Below the pieces are notes generated by a model. It saw nothing but the letters and a program-made list of their open reading frames with translations. It made no database searches and was not told the DNA's origin. Shown in pieces: positions 1 through 5,997 of a stretch of 11,939 nt of DNA. This DNA is from Rhizobacter sp. (GTDB taxonomy: Bacteria; Pseudomonadota; Gammaproteobacteria; Burkholderiales; Burkholderiaceae_C). How positions within the stretch are numbered: position 1 is the stretch's first letter; every line of letters starts with the position of its first letter. Position numbers and translations under genes: made by a program. The stretch is from NCBI GenBank assembly GCA_025351675.1, contig JANXVK010000488.1, forward strand, positions 1 to 11,939, read 5' to 3'.

Positions 1-1
1 C

Positions 2-259
2 GAAGGGCGCGTCTGGGGCGCGAAGGAGCGGCTGTTCGAGCGCGTCGTGCCGATCCTGACCGATCACACGGTCGCGCATTTGCTCGAAGCCGCGCAGGTG
101 TGTGATGGCCTCGTCAAGGGGCTGAAGCACCCCGACTGGCCACAAGACCCGTGGGACGGGCTGAGGCGCCTCGTGCTGATGCTGGTGCAGCACACGTCGG
201 CGGTGCCGGCGACCGGGCGCGGGCGGGTCGTGGTGCAGCGGCTGGCGCTTCACGCTTGA
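2..259 (+). CDS. holA: DNA polymerase III subunit delta, C-terminal part (5' end outside window)
   Basis: The frame is open from the first base of the window and ends with TGA at 257-259, so only about the last 85 residues of the protein are present. The visible segment reads GRVWGAKERLF, then AQVCDGLVKGLKHPDWPQD, then PWDGLRRLVLML. This matches the C-terminal collar domain of HolA: the R-x-WG-x-(K/R) start of the helical region, the D-x-x-(I/V)-KGL motif, and the final W-(D/E)-x-L-x-x-L helix. Delta is the clamp-loader subunit that opens the beta sliding clamp, and this domain holds it in the pentameric clamp-loader ring. The catalytic-like and clamp-binding N-terminal domains lie upstream of the window. 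It converges with the LysR gene across a 7-bp gap, leaving no room for a separate terminator. The family call rests on remembered motif patterns, not on an alignment. Confidence 0.85.
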   Translation, partial: EGRVWGAKERLFERVVPILTDHTVAHLLEAAQVCDGLVKGLKHPDWPQDPWDGLRRLVLMLVQHTSAVPATGRGRVVVQRLALHA

Positions 260-266
260 ACGCCCG

Positions 267-1163
267 CTATGCGCCACCCGCCTCGCGCAAGAACGCCAGC
301 AACGCCTGGTTGCGCGCGAAGCGCATGCGCTCGGGCGTGCCGACCGCGGTGATCACGGTACCAAACTTGGTCTGCGGCGTCCATGCCGGCAGCACGTGCA
401 CCAGCCGGCCGTCGGCGAGCGCGTCGTCGCACAGGTAGCGCGGCAACAGCGCAACGCCCAAGCCGCCGAGCGCGGCGTCGCACACCGCCTCGGGGTTGTT
501 GGCGTGGTAGCGGCCGCGCACGCGCACCTGCTCGCGCTCTGCACCGGCCGCGAGCAGCCAGGCGTCGTCGGAGCTCTCGCGCCAGTAGCACATGCAGCTG
601 TGGTCGCCGAGTTCCGCGGGCACGAGCGGGGTGCCAGCCGCGGCCAGATAGCCCGGCGCCGCGGCGATAACCCATTCGATGCCGGCGACCGCGACCGTCG
701 TCAGCTCAGGCGACGGAAACGTCGTCCAGCGCAGCGCGATGTCGATGCGCTCGTAGGCGATGTCCATCACGCGATCGCTGAGCAGCAGCTCAATCTCGAC
801 GCTCGGGTGCAGGCGCAGGAAGTCAGGCAGTCGCTTGGCCAGCACGCGCTGGCCCCACGAGACCGGCGCGGTCAGGCGGATCTGCCCGGTGAGCTCGACA
901 CGCAGTTCGCGCAGCCGCTCCTGTGCGCTCGCCACCTCGGCGAGCGCACGACGCGCGAACCCGAGGTAGGCCTCGCCGGCCGGCGTCAGCGCGACCTTGC
1001 GCGTGCTGCGACTGAAGAGCGTGGCCCCCACCGCCGCTTCGAGCTGCGCGATGCGCTTGCTGATCACGCTCTTGCCGACGCCGAGATCGGCGCCCGCGGC
1101 GCTGACGCTGCGGTGTTCGGCGACGCCCACGAACGCGGCCAGCATGTCGGTCGAGAGTGCCAT
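267..1163 (-). CDS. LysR-family transcriptional regulator
   Basis: This 298-residue protein is the usual length for a LysR-type regulator. Residues 1-60 form the winged helix-turn-helix, with the typical F-x-x-VAEHRSVSAAG start, VISKRIAQLEAAVG as recognition region and LFSRSTRKVALTPAGEAYL as wing. Residues 90-298 are the periplasmic-binding-protein-like effector domain; the segments GQIRLTAPVSWGQRVL and GLGVALLPRYL are typical of the CrgA/AaeR-like branch. The start ATG is at 1163-1161, preceded on the minus strand by a CAGGAAAC ribosome-binding site. It is divergent from the glutathione S-transferase-like gene across 119 bp. LysR regulators commonly control the divergent gene and themselves, so the GST/oxygenase pair is the inferred target. 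The effector cannot be named from sequence. Shadow reading frames on both strands of this region were ignored. Confidence 0.93.
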   Translation of the reverse strand: MALSTDMLAAFVGVAEHRSVSAAGADLGVGKSVISKRIAQLEAAVGATLFSRSTRKVALTPAGEAYLGFARRALAEVASAQERLRELRVELTGQIRLTAPVSWGQRVLAKRLPDFLRLHPSVEIELLLSDRVMDIAYERIDIALRWTTFPSPELTTVAVAGIEWVIAAAPGYLAAAGTPLVPAELGDHSCMCYWRESSDDAWLLAAGAEREQVRVRGRYHANNPEAVCDAALGGLGVALLPRYLCDDALADGRLVHVLPAWTPQTKFGTVITAVGTPERMRFARNQALLAFLREAGGA

Positions 1164-1192
1164 TGTTTCCTGATCGAGGACAAAACGTTCGC

Positions 1193-1221
1193 ATTCGACC
1201 AGCTACTGCGGTCCGGGTCAA
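1193..1221 (-). promoter_or_regulatory. Candidate sigma-70 promoter and dyad for the LysR gene
   Basis: On the minus strand a -35 like TTGACC (1221-1216) is separated by exactly 17 bp from a -10 like TCGAAT (1198-1193), placing transcription start about 20 bp before the LysR ATG. The same bases hold an imperfect dyad: ATTCGACC at 1193-1200 and GGTCAAAT at 1216-1223, 7 of 8 positions being complementary. A LysR-type protein bound here would cover its own promoter, which fits autorepression. The forward promoter for the GST gene must also lie in 1164-1282, but no convincing -35/-10 pair was found for it, as is common for promoters that need an activator. Confidence 0.4.
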
Positions 1222-1282
1222 ATCCATAGACTGCGGTGAAGGCGGCGCCAGTCCGCTCCCCCCACCCCACAGGAGACAAGAC

Positions 1283-1939
1283 ATGATGAAGGTGTATGCC
1301 GATCCAATTACCGTCAACTGCCGCAAAGTGCTGGCTGGTCTGGCCCTGCTCGATGCGCCTTACGAGCACGTGCACGTCGACTACTTCAAGGGCGAGCAGA
1401 AGGACGCGGCGTTCACCGCGCTGAACCCGAACGCGGCGCTGCCGGCGATGGTCGACGGTGACTTGGTGCTGTGGGAGTCGAACGCGATCCTGCAGTACGC
1501 CGCCGACAAGCTCGGCCGCGACAGCGCCTACCCGCAGGACCTGAAGACGCGCGCCGACATCAACCGCTGGCTGCTGTGGGAATCCTCGACCTGGTTCCCG
1601 AGCTGCTACGTGTACCTGGTCGAGAACTGCGTCGAGCCGCTGCTCGGCGGCAGCGCCGACCCCGCCGTGCTTGACGCGCAGGCAGCCCAGTTCCACAAGC
1701 TCGCAGGCATCCTCGATGCGCGCTTGGCGGGTCGCAAGTGGATCGCCACCGACAACCCGACGATCGCCGACATCGCGCTGGCCGCACCGATGCACTTGCA
1801 CGGCTGGGCCTGCCTGCCGATCGCCGACCATCCCAACCTGAAGCGTTGGCTGACCGAAAGTGTCGAGACTCTGCCGTGCTGGCGGACCACTTGGGTCGGC
1901 GAAGGCTTCATCACCGAGAGGGCCGCCTTGGCGGCGTGA
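1283..1939 (+). CDS. Glutathione S-transferase family protein
   Basis: This 218-residue protein has a normal two-domain GST length. Residues 2-80 are the thioredoxin-like N-terminal domain: MMKVYADPITVNCRKVLAGL starts the fold, NPNAALPAMVDGD carries the cis-proline loop, and WESNAILQY contains the acidic/serine pair that binds the gamma-glutamyl part of glutathione. Residues 90-205 are the all-helical domain, including IADIALAAPMHLH near the conserved D-x-x-(L/I)-A turn. The start is ATG 1283, placed 7 bp after an AGGAG Shine-Dalgarno at 1271-1275; the open frame extends upstream to 1157 but has no support there and would overlap the LysR control region. A second ATG follows at 1286. The product is probably cytosolic and may conjugate or isomerise an electrophilic compound. 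It precedes the oxygenase gene by 11 bp. The exact GST class and substrate are unknown. Confidence 0.9.
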   Translation: MMKVYADPITVNCRKVLAGLALLDAPYEHVHVDYFKGEQKDAAFTALNPNAALPAMVDGDLVLWESNAILQYAADKLGRDSAYPQDLKTRADINRWLLWESSTWFPSCYVYLVENCVEPLLGGSADPAVLDAQAAQFHKLAGILDARLAGRKWIATDNPTIADIALAAPMHLHGWACLPIADHPNLKRWLTESVETLPCWRTTWVGEGFITERAALAA

Positions 1940-1950
1940 CGACCTTGACC

Positions 1951-2772
1951 ATGACTGACCACCCATCGTCGGTGCGTGCGACGCTGAACTACAGCGTCGA
2001 CAACGGCATCCCGCCCGACTACTACTTCTATGAGCCGGACCCGTCGGTCAAGCTCAATCCGCCGGGCACCGACCCGCACGAGGTCGAGATCCACGACGCG
2101 TGGCCGATCGCCGATCGCTTGTCGCTCGATCGCGAGGGCTTCGAGCTGCACGAGTTCGGCGCGCGCTTCGACCAGTTCGACGACGACGCTTCGGTGAAGT
2201 CGGCGTTCTATCCGCAGATCGTCGACTTCGTGAAGCGGCACACCGGCGCGAAGCGGGTCGAGGTCTTCGACCACACGATCCGCAAGCGCCTGGCCGCCGA
2301 CCTGAAGCAGCAAACCGCCGTGCAGCGCCCTGCTGTGCTGTTGGTGCACAGCGACTACACGGTGGCGAGCGGCCCGCAGCGCGTGCGCGACCTGCTGCCC
2401 GCCGAGGCCGACGACCTGCTGCAACGGCGCGTTGCGTTCTACAACGTCTGGAAGCCGCTCTACCGGCGCGTCGATGAACTGCCGCTGGCGATGTGCGACG
2501 CGACCACGCACGACCCGCAAGACATGCTGCGCATGGACCTCAAGTACCGCGAGCGCACCGGCGAGATCTACGTGATGCGCCATTCGCCGCGGCACCGCTG
2601 GCACTACTTCCCGCAGATGGAAGCGGCCCGGGCGCTGCTGCTGAAGACCTACGACTCCGCAACCGATGGCCGCGCCCGCTTCATGGGGCACACCGCGTTT
2701 GAAGACCCGACGACGCCGCCGAACGCACCGAAGCGGGAGAGCATCGAGGTGCGGACGATGGCGTTCTTCTGA
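1951..2772 (+). CDS. CmcJ/NvfI-family putative Fe(II)/2-oxoglutarate-dependent oxygenase
   Basis: This 273-residue protein matches the CmcJ/NvfI pattern. It has an opening TLNYSVDNGIPPDYYFYEPD segment, VHSDYT (about residue 131) as the His-x-Asp iron-binding pair, FYNVWKPLYRRVDELPLAMCDA, SPRHRWHYFPQME with a histidine that may complete the iron triad, and the C-terminal signature KTYDSATDGRARFMGHTAFEDP followed by RESIEVR. Known members act on secondary metabolites: CmcJ takes part in cephamycin 7-alpha-methoxylation and NvfI is a fungal endoperoxide-forming enzyme. Many bacterial members have no known substrate. The usual VHNDYT reads VHSDYT here, a mild change. ATG 1951 is chosen because it begins right after the GST stop; its ribosome-binding site is poor, so translation probably depends on coupling to the GST gene 11 bp upstream. 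It converges with the dehydrogenase gene across 16 bp. Confidence 0.82.
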   Translation: MTDHPSSVRATLNYSVDNGIPPDYYFYEPDPSVKLNPPGTDPHEVEIHDAWPIADRLSLDREGFELHEFGARFDQFDDDASVKSAFYPQIVDFVKRHTGAKRVEVFDHTIRKRLAADLKQQTAVQRPAVLLVHSDYTVASGPQRVRDLLPAEADDLLQRRVAFYNVWKPLYRRVDELPLAMCDATTHDPQDMLRMDLKYRERTGEIYVMRHSPRHRWHYFPQMEAARALLLKTYDSATDGRARFMGHTAFEDPTTPPNAPKRESIEVRTMAFF

Positions 2773-2788
2773 GCGCGATGTAACGGCT

Positions 2789-3688
2789 TCAGTAGCCCCG
2801 GGCGCGATCGACGAGGTTCTCCAGCGGGCGCCCTTCGCGCAGCGCGACGATGTTGCGTGCCGCCACCGGCGCCGCGCTGCGCGGGTCGGTGGGCGCGGCG
2901 ATGTGCGGCAGCACCGTGATGGCCGGGTGCGACCAGAACGGATGAGATGGCGGCAGCGGCTCGGTCGCGAACACGTCGAGCACGGCGCGCTTCAAGTGAC
3001 CGCCGTCGAGCGTCGCGAGCAGGTCGGCTTCGACGACATGCGCGCCGCGCGCGAGGTTCACGAGGCTGGCGTCGCGCGGCATCTGCGCGAAGGCCGCGGC
3101 GTCGAGGAGGCCGCGCGTGTCGGGCGTGAGCGGCAGCAGATTCACGACGATGTTGGCCTGCGCGAGCACACGCGCCAACGGGCCGGCGCTGCGACTCCAG
3201 CCGAGCACGCCGTAGCCGTGTTGCATCAACAGATGCGCCGCAGCCCGGCCCATCTGGCCCGTCCCCAGCACCGCAACGGTGAGTTCGTCGGCGCACCGCA
3301 GCACATGCTGCTTCCACACGCCTTCGCGCTGCTGCGCGGCGTAGTCGAAGAAGCCGCGCTGCAGGCTCGACACGGCCCATAGCGCGGTCTGCGCCATCGT
3401 TGCGTTCATTGCAGGGTCGACCATGCGCGCGAGCGGCACGTCGGCCGGCGCGGTGGTGTCGTCGAGCACGCGGTCGACGCCGGCCCAGAGCGATTGAATC
3501 AACTGCAGGTTCGGCAGATCGCGCAGGCTGCCAGGCGGCGGGTTCGCGACCAGCGCGACGTCGATCTCGTGCGGCGCGACGGCGTCGCGGTCGCGCAGCA
3601 GCTGTTCGCTCGGCAACGCGGCCCGCAGCAGCGGCCACCACGCGGCCCACTCGTCTTCATCGAAGCCGGCCGCAACGAGGATCGCCAT
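2789..3688 (-). CDS. ghrA: GhrA-like glyoxylate/hydroxypyruvate reductase (D-2-hydroxyacid dehydrogenase family)
   Basis: This 299-residue protein is last in the thiL operon, starting 3 nt after the pncC stop. It should reduce glyoxylate or hydroxypyruvate with NAD(P)H. Residues 1-100 and the C-terminus form the substrate domain, and 101-265 the Rossmann domain with GTGQMG at 142-147. WSRS at 164-167 supplies a likely NADP-binding arginine. The catalytic set of the family is visible: R214 in NLARGAHVVE, E243 in ATEPLP and H262 in LPHIAAPTDP. The terminal VDRARGY closely resembles that of Escherichia coli GhrA. The loop after WSRS is about 12-14 residues shorter than in remembered GhrA sequences (E. 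coli GhrA is about 312 residues), with no sign of a frameshift. The subfamily call is good; the substrate is inferred. Confidence 0.88.
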   Translation of the reverse strand: MAILVAAGFDEDEWAAWWPLLRAALPSEQLLRDRDAVAPHEIDVALVANPPPGSLRDLPNLQLIQSLWAGVDRVLDDTTAPADVPLARMVDPAMNATMAQTALWAVSSLQRGFFDYAAQQREGVWKQHVLRCADELTVAVLGTGQMGRAAAHLLMQHGYGVLGWSRSAGPLARVLAQANIVVNLLPLTPDTRGLLDAAAFAQMPRDASLVNLARGAHVVEADLLATLDGGHLKRAVLDVFATEPLPPSHPFWSHPAITVLPHIAAPTDPRSAAPVAARNIVALREGRPLENLVDRARGY

Positions 3689-3691
3689 CGC

Positions 3692-4189
3692 TCAGCCACC
3701 CGGCGTGGGTTCGGCGCGTTCGATCAGCCGCTGCAGCGCACGTTGCACGGTCTGTTCGCGGATCGCGGCGCGGTCGCCGGTCAATTGCAACAACTCCGCT
3801 TGCGCGCCCTCGCCGGCACGCGCGATCGCGAGCCAGACCGTGCCGACGGGCTTGGCCTTCGAGCCACCGCCCGGCCCGGCGATGCCGGTGACAGCGACCG
3901 CGAGTTGCGCCTTCGAGTGCGCGAGCGCGCCGTCGGCCATCGCGAGCGCGACCTCGCGGCTCACGGCGCCGTGCGCAGCGATCAGCTGCGCATCGACGCC
4001 GAGCGATTCGGTCTTCGCCTCGTTGGAGTAGGTCACGAAACCGCGCTCGAACCAGTCGCTCGAACCGGCGACCGCGGTGCAGGCCGCGGCGATCAACCCG
4101 CCGGTGCAGGATTCGGCCGTCGCCACCTTCAGCCCGCGTTCGCGCAATGCCTGCGCAAGCGCAAGAACCAGCGGCTCGAAAGCCTGCAT
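3692..4189 (-). CDS. pncC: Nicotinamide-nucleotide amidohydrolase, CinA C-terminal-domain family
   Basis: This 165-residue stand-alone CinA C-terminal domain hydrolyses NMN to nicotinate mononucleotide and ammonia, recycling the NMN released by NAD-dependent DNA ligase. The motifs run in order: VATAESCTGGLIAA, with S27 the expected nucleophile; GSSDWFERGFVTYSNEAK, holding the conserved Tyr and Lys; GAVSREVALAMADGAL; and AVAVTGIAGPGGGSKAKPVGTVW, the glycine-rich nucleotide loop. There is no N-terminal competence-damage domain, so it is the short PncC form. The start ATG (4189-4187) overlaps the pgpA TGA by one base as TGATG. A GTG-type start at 4228 would add 13 residues inside pgpA and was rejected because the family begins near M14 of that version. 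The operon position suggests translational coupling. Confidence 0.93.
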   Translation of the reverse strand: MQAFEPLVLALAQALRERGLKVATAESCTGGLIAAACTAVAGSSDWFERGFVTYSNEAKTESLGVDAQLIAAHGAVSREVALAMADGALAHSKAQLAVAVTGIAGPGGGSKAKPVGTVWLAIARAGEGAQAELLQLTGDRAAIREQTVQRALQRLIERAEPTPGG

Positions 4190-4845
4190 CACACGAACCT
4201 CCACAGCGCGATCACCAGCAGCGCGCACAGCGCCGCGACGAAATCGTCAAACAGAATGCCGAAGCCCTGCGCCCAACCGATCGGCATGCCGCGTTTGAGC
4301 TTGAACAGCTGGTCGGCCCAAGCCACCGGCCCGGGCTTGGCGGCGTCGAAGAGGCGGAACAGCGCGAAGGCCCACAGTTGCCCCCAGAAGCCGGCCGGCG
4401 TGACCAGCCACAGCACCAGCCAGAACGCGAGGATCTCGTCCCAGACGATCGCGCCGGGGTCGGCGACCGCGAGGTGGCGCGCCGCGACCGTGCAGGCCCA
4501 CCAGCCGACGAGCGTGCCGACGCCGATCAGCAGTGCCCAGCGCAGGTCGTTCATGTGGGGCTGCAGCACCCCGAACGCGACCCACGCCCAGAGCGTGCCG
4601 ACCGTGCCCGGCGCAACCGGCGACAGGCCGCTGCCGAAGCCGAGTGCGATGGCATGCGCCGGATGCGACAGCAGGAAGCGCCAGCCCGGCTTGCGCGCGG
4701 CCGTGGCGATCGGCGGATGAATGACGACCCCTCGCCCGTCGGGTACGCCGGTCGATCCCCCGAGGGGATTCGGGCCGGCTTGGGGCGGCCCGGCGCTCGG
4801 CCCGACCGCGCCGTCGTTGTGCGAGGCACCGGGGCACGGGTTCAT
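4189..4845 (-). CDS. pgpA: Phosphatidylglycerophosphatase A with a repeat-derived N-terminal extension
   Basis: PgpA is an inner-membrane phosphatase that removes the phosphate from phosphatidylglycerophosphate to give phosphatidylglycerol. The 218-residue product has the family core from about residue 55: ALGFGSGLSPVAPGTVGTL at 68-85, the acidic DPGAIVWDEILAFWL at 129-143 for metal binding, FALFRLFDAAKPGPV at 160-174 and GILFDDFVAAL at 197-207. Hydrophobic stretches near 84-96, 102-120, 140-158 and 197-216 are the membrane segments. The start ATG at 4845 overlaps the thiL stop as ATGA. Residues 1-50 are unlike the rest, rich in Gly and Pro. Roughly residues 17-39 are encoded by the palindromic repeat at 4731-4796. 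Escherichia coli PgpA is about 172 residues, so the extension accounts for the extra length. No in-frame ATG, GTG or TTG lies between the repeat and the core, which supports translation of the repeat. Confidence 0.92.
   Translation of the reverse strand: MNPCPGASHNDGAVGPSAGPPQAGPNPLGGSTGVPDGRGVVIHPPIATAARKPGWRFLLSHPAHAIALGFGSGLSPVAPGTVGTLWAWVAFGVLQPHMNDLRWALLIGVGTLVGWWACTVAARHLAVADPGAIVWDEILAFWLVLWLVTPAGFWGQLWAFALFRLFDAAKPGPVAWADQLFKLKRGMPIGWAQGFGILFDDFVAALCALLVIALWRFV
4731..4796 (-). repeat. Palindromic repeat, copy A (inside pgpA 5' end)
   Basis: Read on the minus strand this element begins GCGCCGGGCCGCCCC, continues AAGCCGGCCCGA, has the central hairpin ATCCCC-TC-GGGGAT, and ends with CGACCGGCGTACCCG and ACGGGCGAG. 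Its left 15 bases are identical to the start of copy B at 10421, and GGCCCGA and GTACCCG recur in the same order. The central hairpin is different in sequence and shorter. It resembles repetitive palindromic elements I recall from intergenic regions of Burkholderiales, but here it lies within a reading frame. Boundaries are approximate; related sequence may extend to about 4724 and 4810. Confidence 0.65.
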
Positions 4846-5801
4846 GCCTTGAAGTGATCGAACGAGCCGAAGGTGTTCGGCAGCGCGCGGCCATCGCGGT
4901 CGAGCAGCCGCAGCCCGGCCGCCGCGCTGACGTTGCCGATGCGCGTCACGCTCACCTGCGCCGCCTGCGCCGCAGCGGCGACCTGCGCCGCGTGCGCCGG
5001 CGGCGCGGTGAACACGAGCTCGTAGTCGTCCCCGCCGGCGAGCGTGCAACTGCGCTGCAGCGCCTCGGGCATCGCGCGCAACACGTCGCTGCGCGGCAGT
5101 GCATCGGCGCGCACTTCAGCGCCGAGCCCGGATCGCCGCAGCACATGCGCCAGATCGCCGAGCAGGCCGTCCGACACGTCGATCGCGCTCGTCGCGATGC
5201 CGCGCAACGCCAAGCCGAGCGCGACGCGTGGCTGCGGCCGCTCCATCGCGAGCCGCACGCGCTCGAACGCGTCGCCTGCGAGCGCGACGGTGCCGCGAAA
5301 CGCTTCGAGCGCGAGCCGCGCATCGCCGAGCGTGCCGCTCACGTACAGGTCATCGCCCGCCTTCGCGCCGGAGCGCAACAAGGCCGCACCCTGCGGCACT
5401 TCGCCGAACACCGTGATGCACAGGTTCAGCGGGCCTTGGGTGGTGTCGCCGCCGATCAGCTCGCACTCGTGTTCGTCGGCGAGCGCCAGCAGCCCGCGCG
5501 CGAAGCCTTCGAGAAAGCGTTCGTCGACCCGCGGCATGGCCAGCGCGAGCGTGAACGCGATCGGCTTCGCGCCGCAGGCCGCGAGGTCGCTGAGGTTGAC
5601 CGCGAGCGCCTTGTGACCGAGCCGATCCGGCGCGACAGTCGGCAGAAAGTGCCGACCCTCGACCAGCATGTCGCTCGACACCGCGAGCTGCATCCCCGGC
5701 GAGGTGCTGAACAGCGCGCAATCGTCGCCAACGCCGAGCGCCGCACGCGTCACCGTGCGGGTGAAGTACTTCGCGATCAGGTCGAATTCGCCGAGGGACA
5801 T
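4842..5801 (-). CDS. thiL: Thiamine-phosphate kinase
   Basis: ThiL phosphorylates thiamine monophosphate with ATP to give thiamine diphosphate, the last step of cofactor synthesis in the cytosol. The 319-residue protein is normal length and starts MSLGEFDLIAKYFTR. The AIR-synthase/ThiL-type motifs follow in order: LGVGDDCAL (about 22-30) binding metal and phosphate, VSSDMLVEGRHF (41-52), the helix GHKALAVNLSDLAACGAKP (62-80), ELIGGDTTQGPLN (114-126), SAIDVSDGLLGDL and, in the C-terminal domain, LAGGDDYELVFTAP. All the glycine and aspartate positions expected for activity appear intact. It is first in the four-gene minus-strand operon and its TGA overlaps the pgpA ATG. No clear Shine-Dalgarno precedes the ATG at 5801, and no confident promoter was found in the 196-bp divergent spacer to maeB. 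Confidence 0.95.
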   Translation of the reverse strand: MSLGEFDLIAKYFTRTVTRAALGVGDDCALFSTSPGMQLAVSSDMLVEGRHFLPTVAPDRLGHKALAVNLSDLAACGAKPIAFTLALAMPRVDERFLEGFARGLLALADEHECELIGGDTTQGPLNLCITVFGEVPQGAALLRSGAKAGDDLYVSGTLGDARLALEAFRGTVALAGDAFERVRLAMERPQPRVALGLALRGIATSAIDVSDGLLGDLAHVLRRSGLGAEVRADALPRSDVLRAMPEALQRSCTLAGGDDYELVFTAPPAHAAQVAAAAQAAQVSVTRIGNVSAAAGLRLLDRDGRALPNTFGSFDHFKA

Positions 5802-5884
5802 GAGTGGCCGTTGAATTGGGGAGGGTCAACGCGCGAGGCGCGGCGGTTTGCATGCGGCGCTGACTTGCGGCGATGCGGCATCGG

Positions 5885-5937
5885 TATTATCGGCGGCGCA
5901 CCGGCGTGCGCCGCTGTTGGCGCCCGACTTCTACAAT
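5885..5937 (+). promoter_or_regulatory. Candidate maeB control region with 9-bp inverted repeat
   Basis: The 196-bp spacer between thiL and maeB holds a perfect 9-bp inverted repeat, GCGGCGCAC-cggc-GTGCGCCGC, at 5893-5914. It lies between two AT-rich hexamers that could be -10 elements, TATTAT at 5885-5890 and TACAAT at 5932-5937. TACAAT is the better match, but no good -35 sits 16-18 bp upstream of it. If TACAAT is used, the dyad covers the -35 region and could be an operator; if TATTAT is used, it would be a leader hairpin. Neither is proven. Confidence 0.3.
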
Positions 5938-5997
5938 CGTCCTCCACCGACGCTGCCCGTCGCGCGGCCTTGACAACCAGCAACGAGACAAGCACCC

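Noticed and set aside
3494..4720. Plus-strand open frame of 408 codons antisense to ghrA, pncC and pgpA
   Set aside because: Three well-supported genes occupy the other strand; the translated sequence is low in complexity and unfamiliar.
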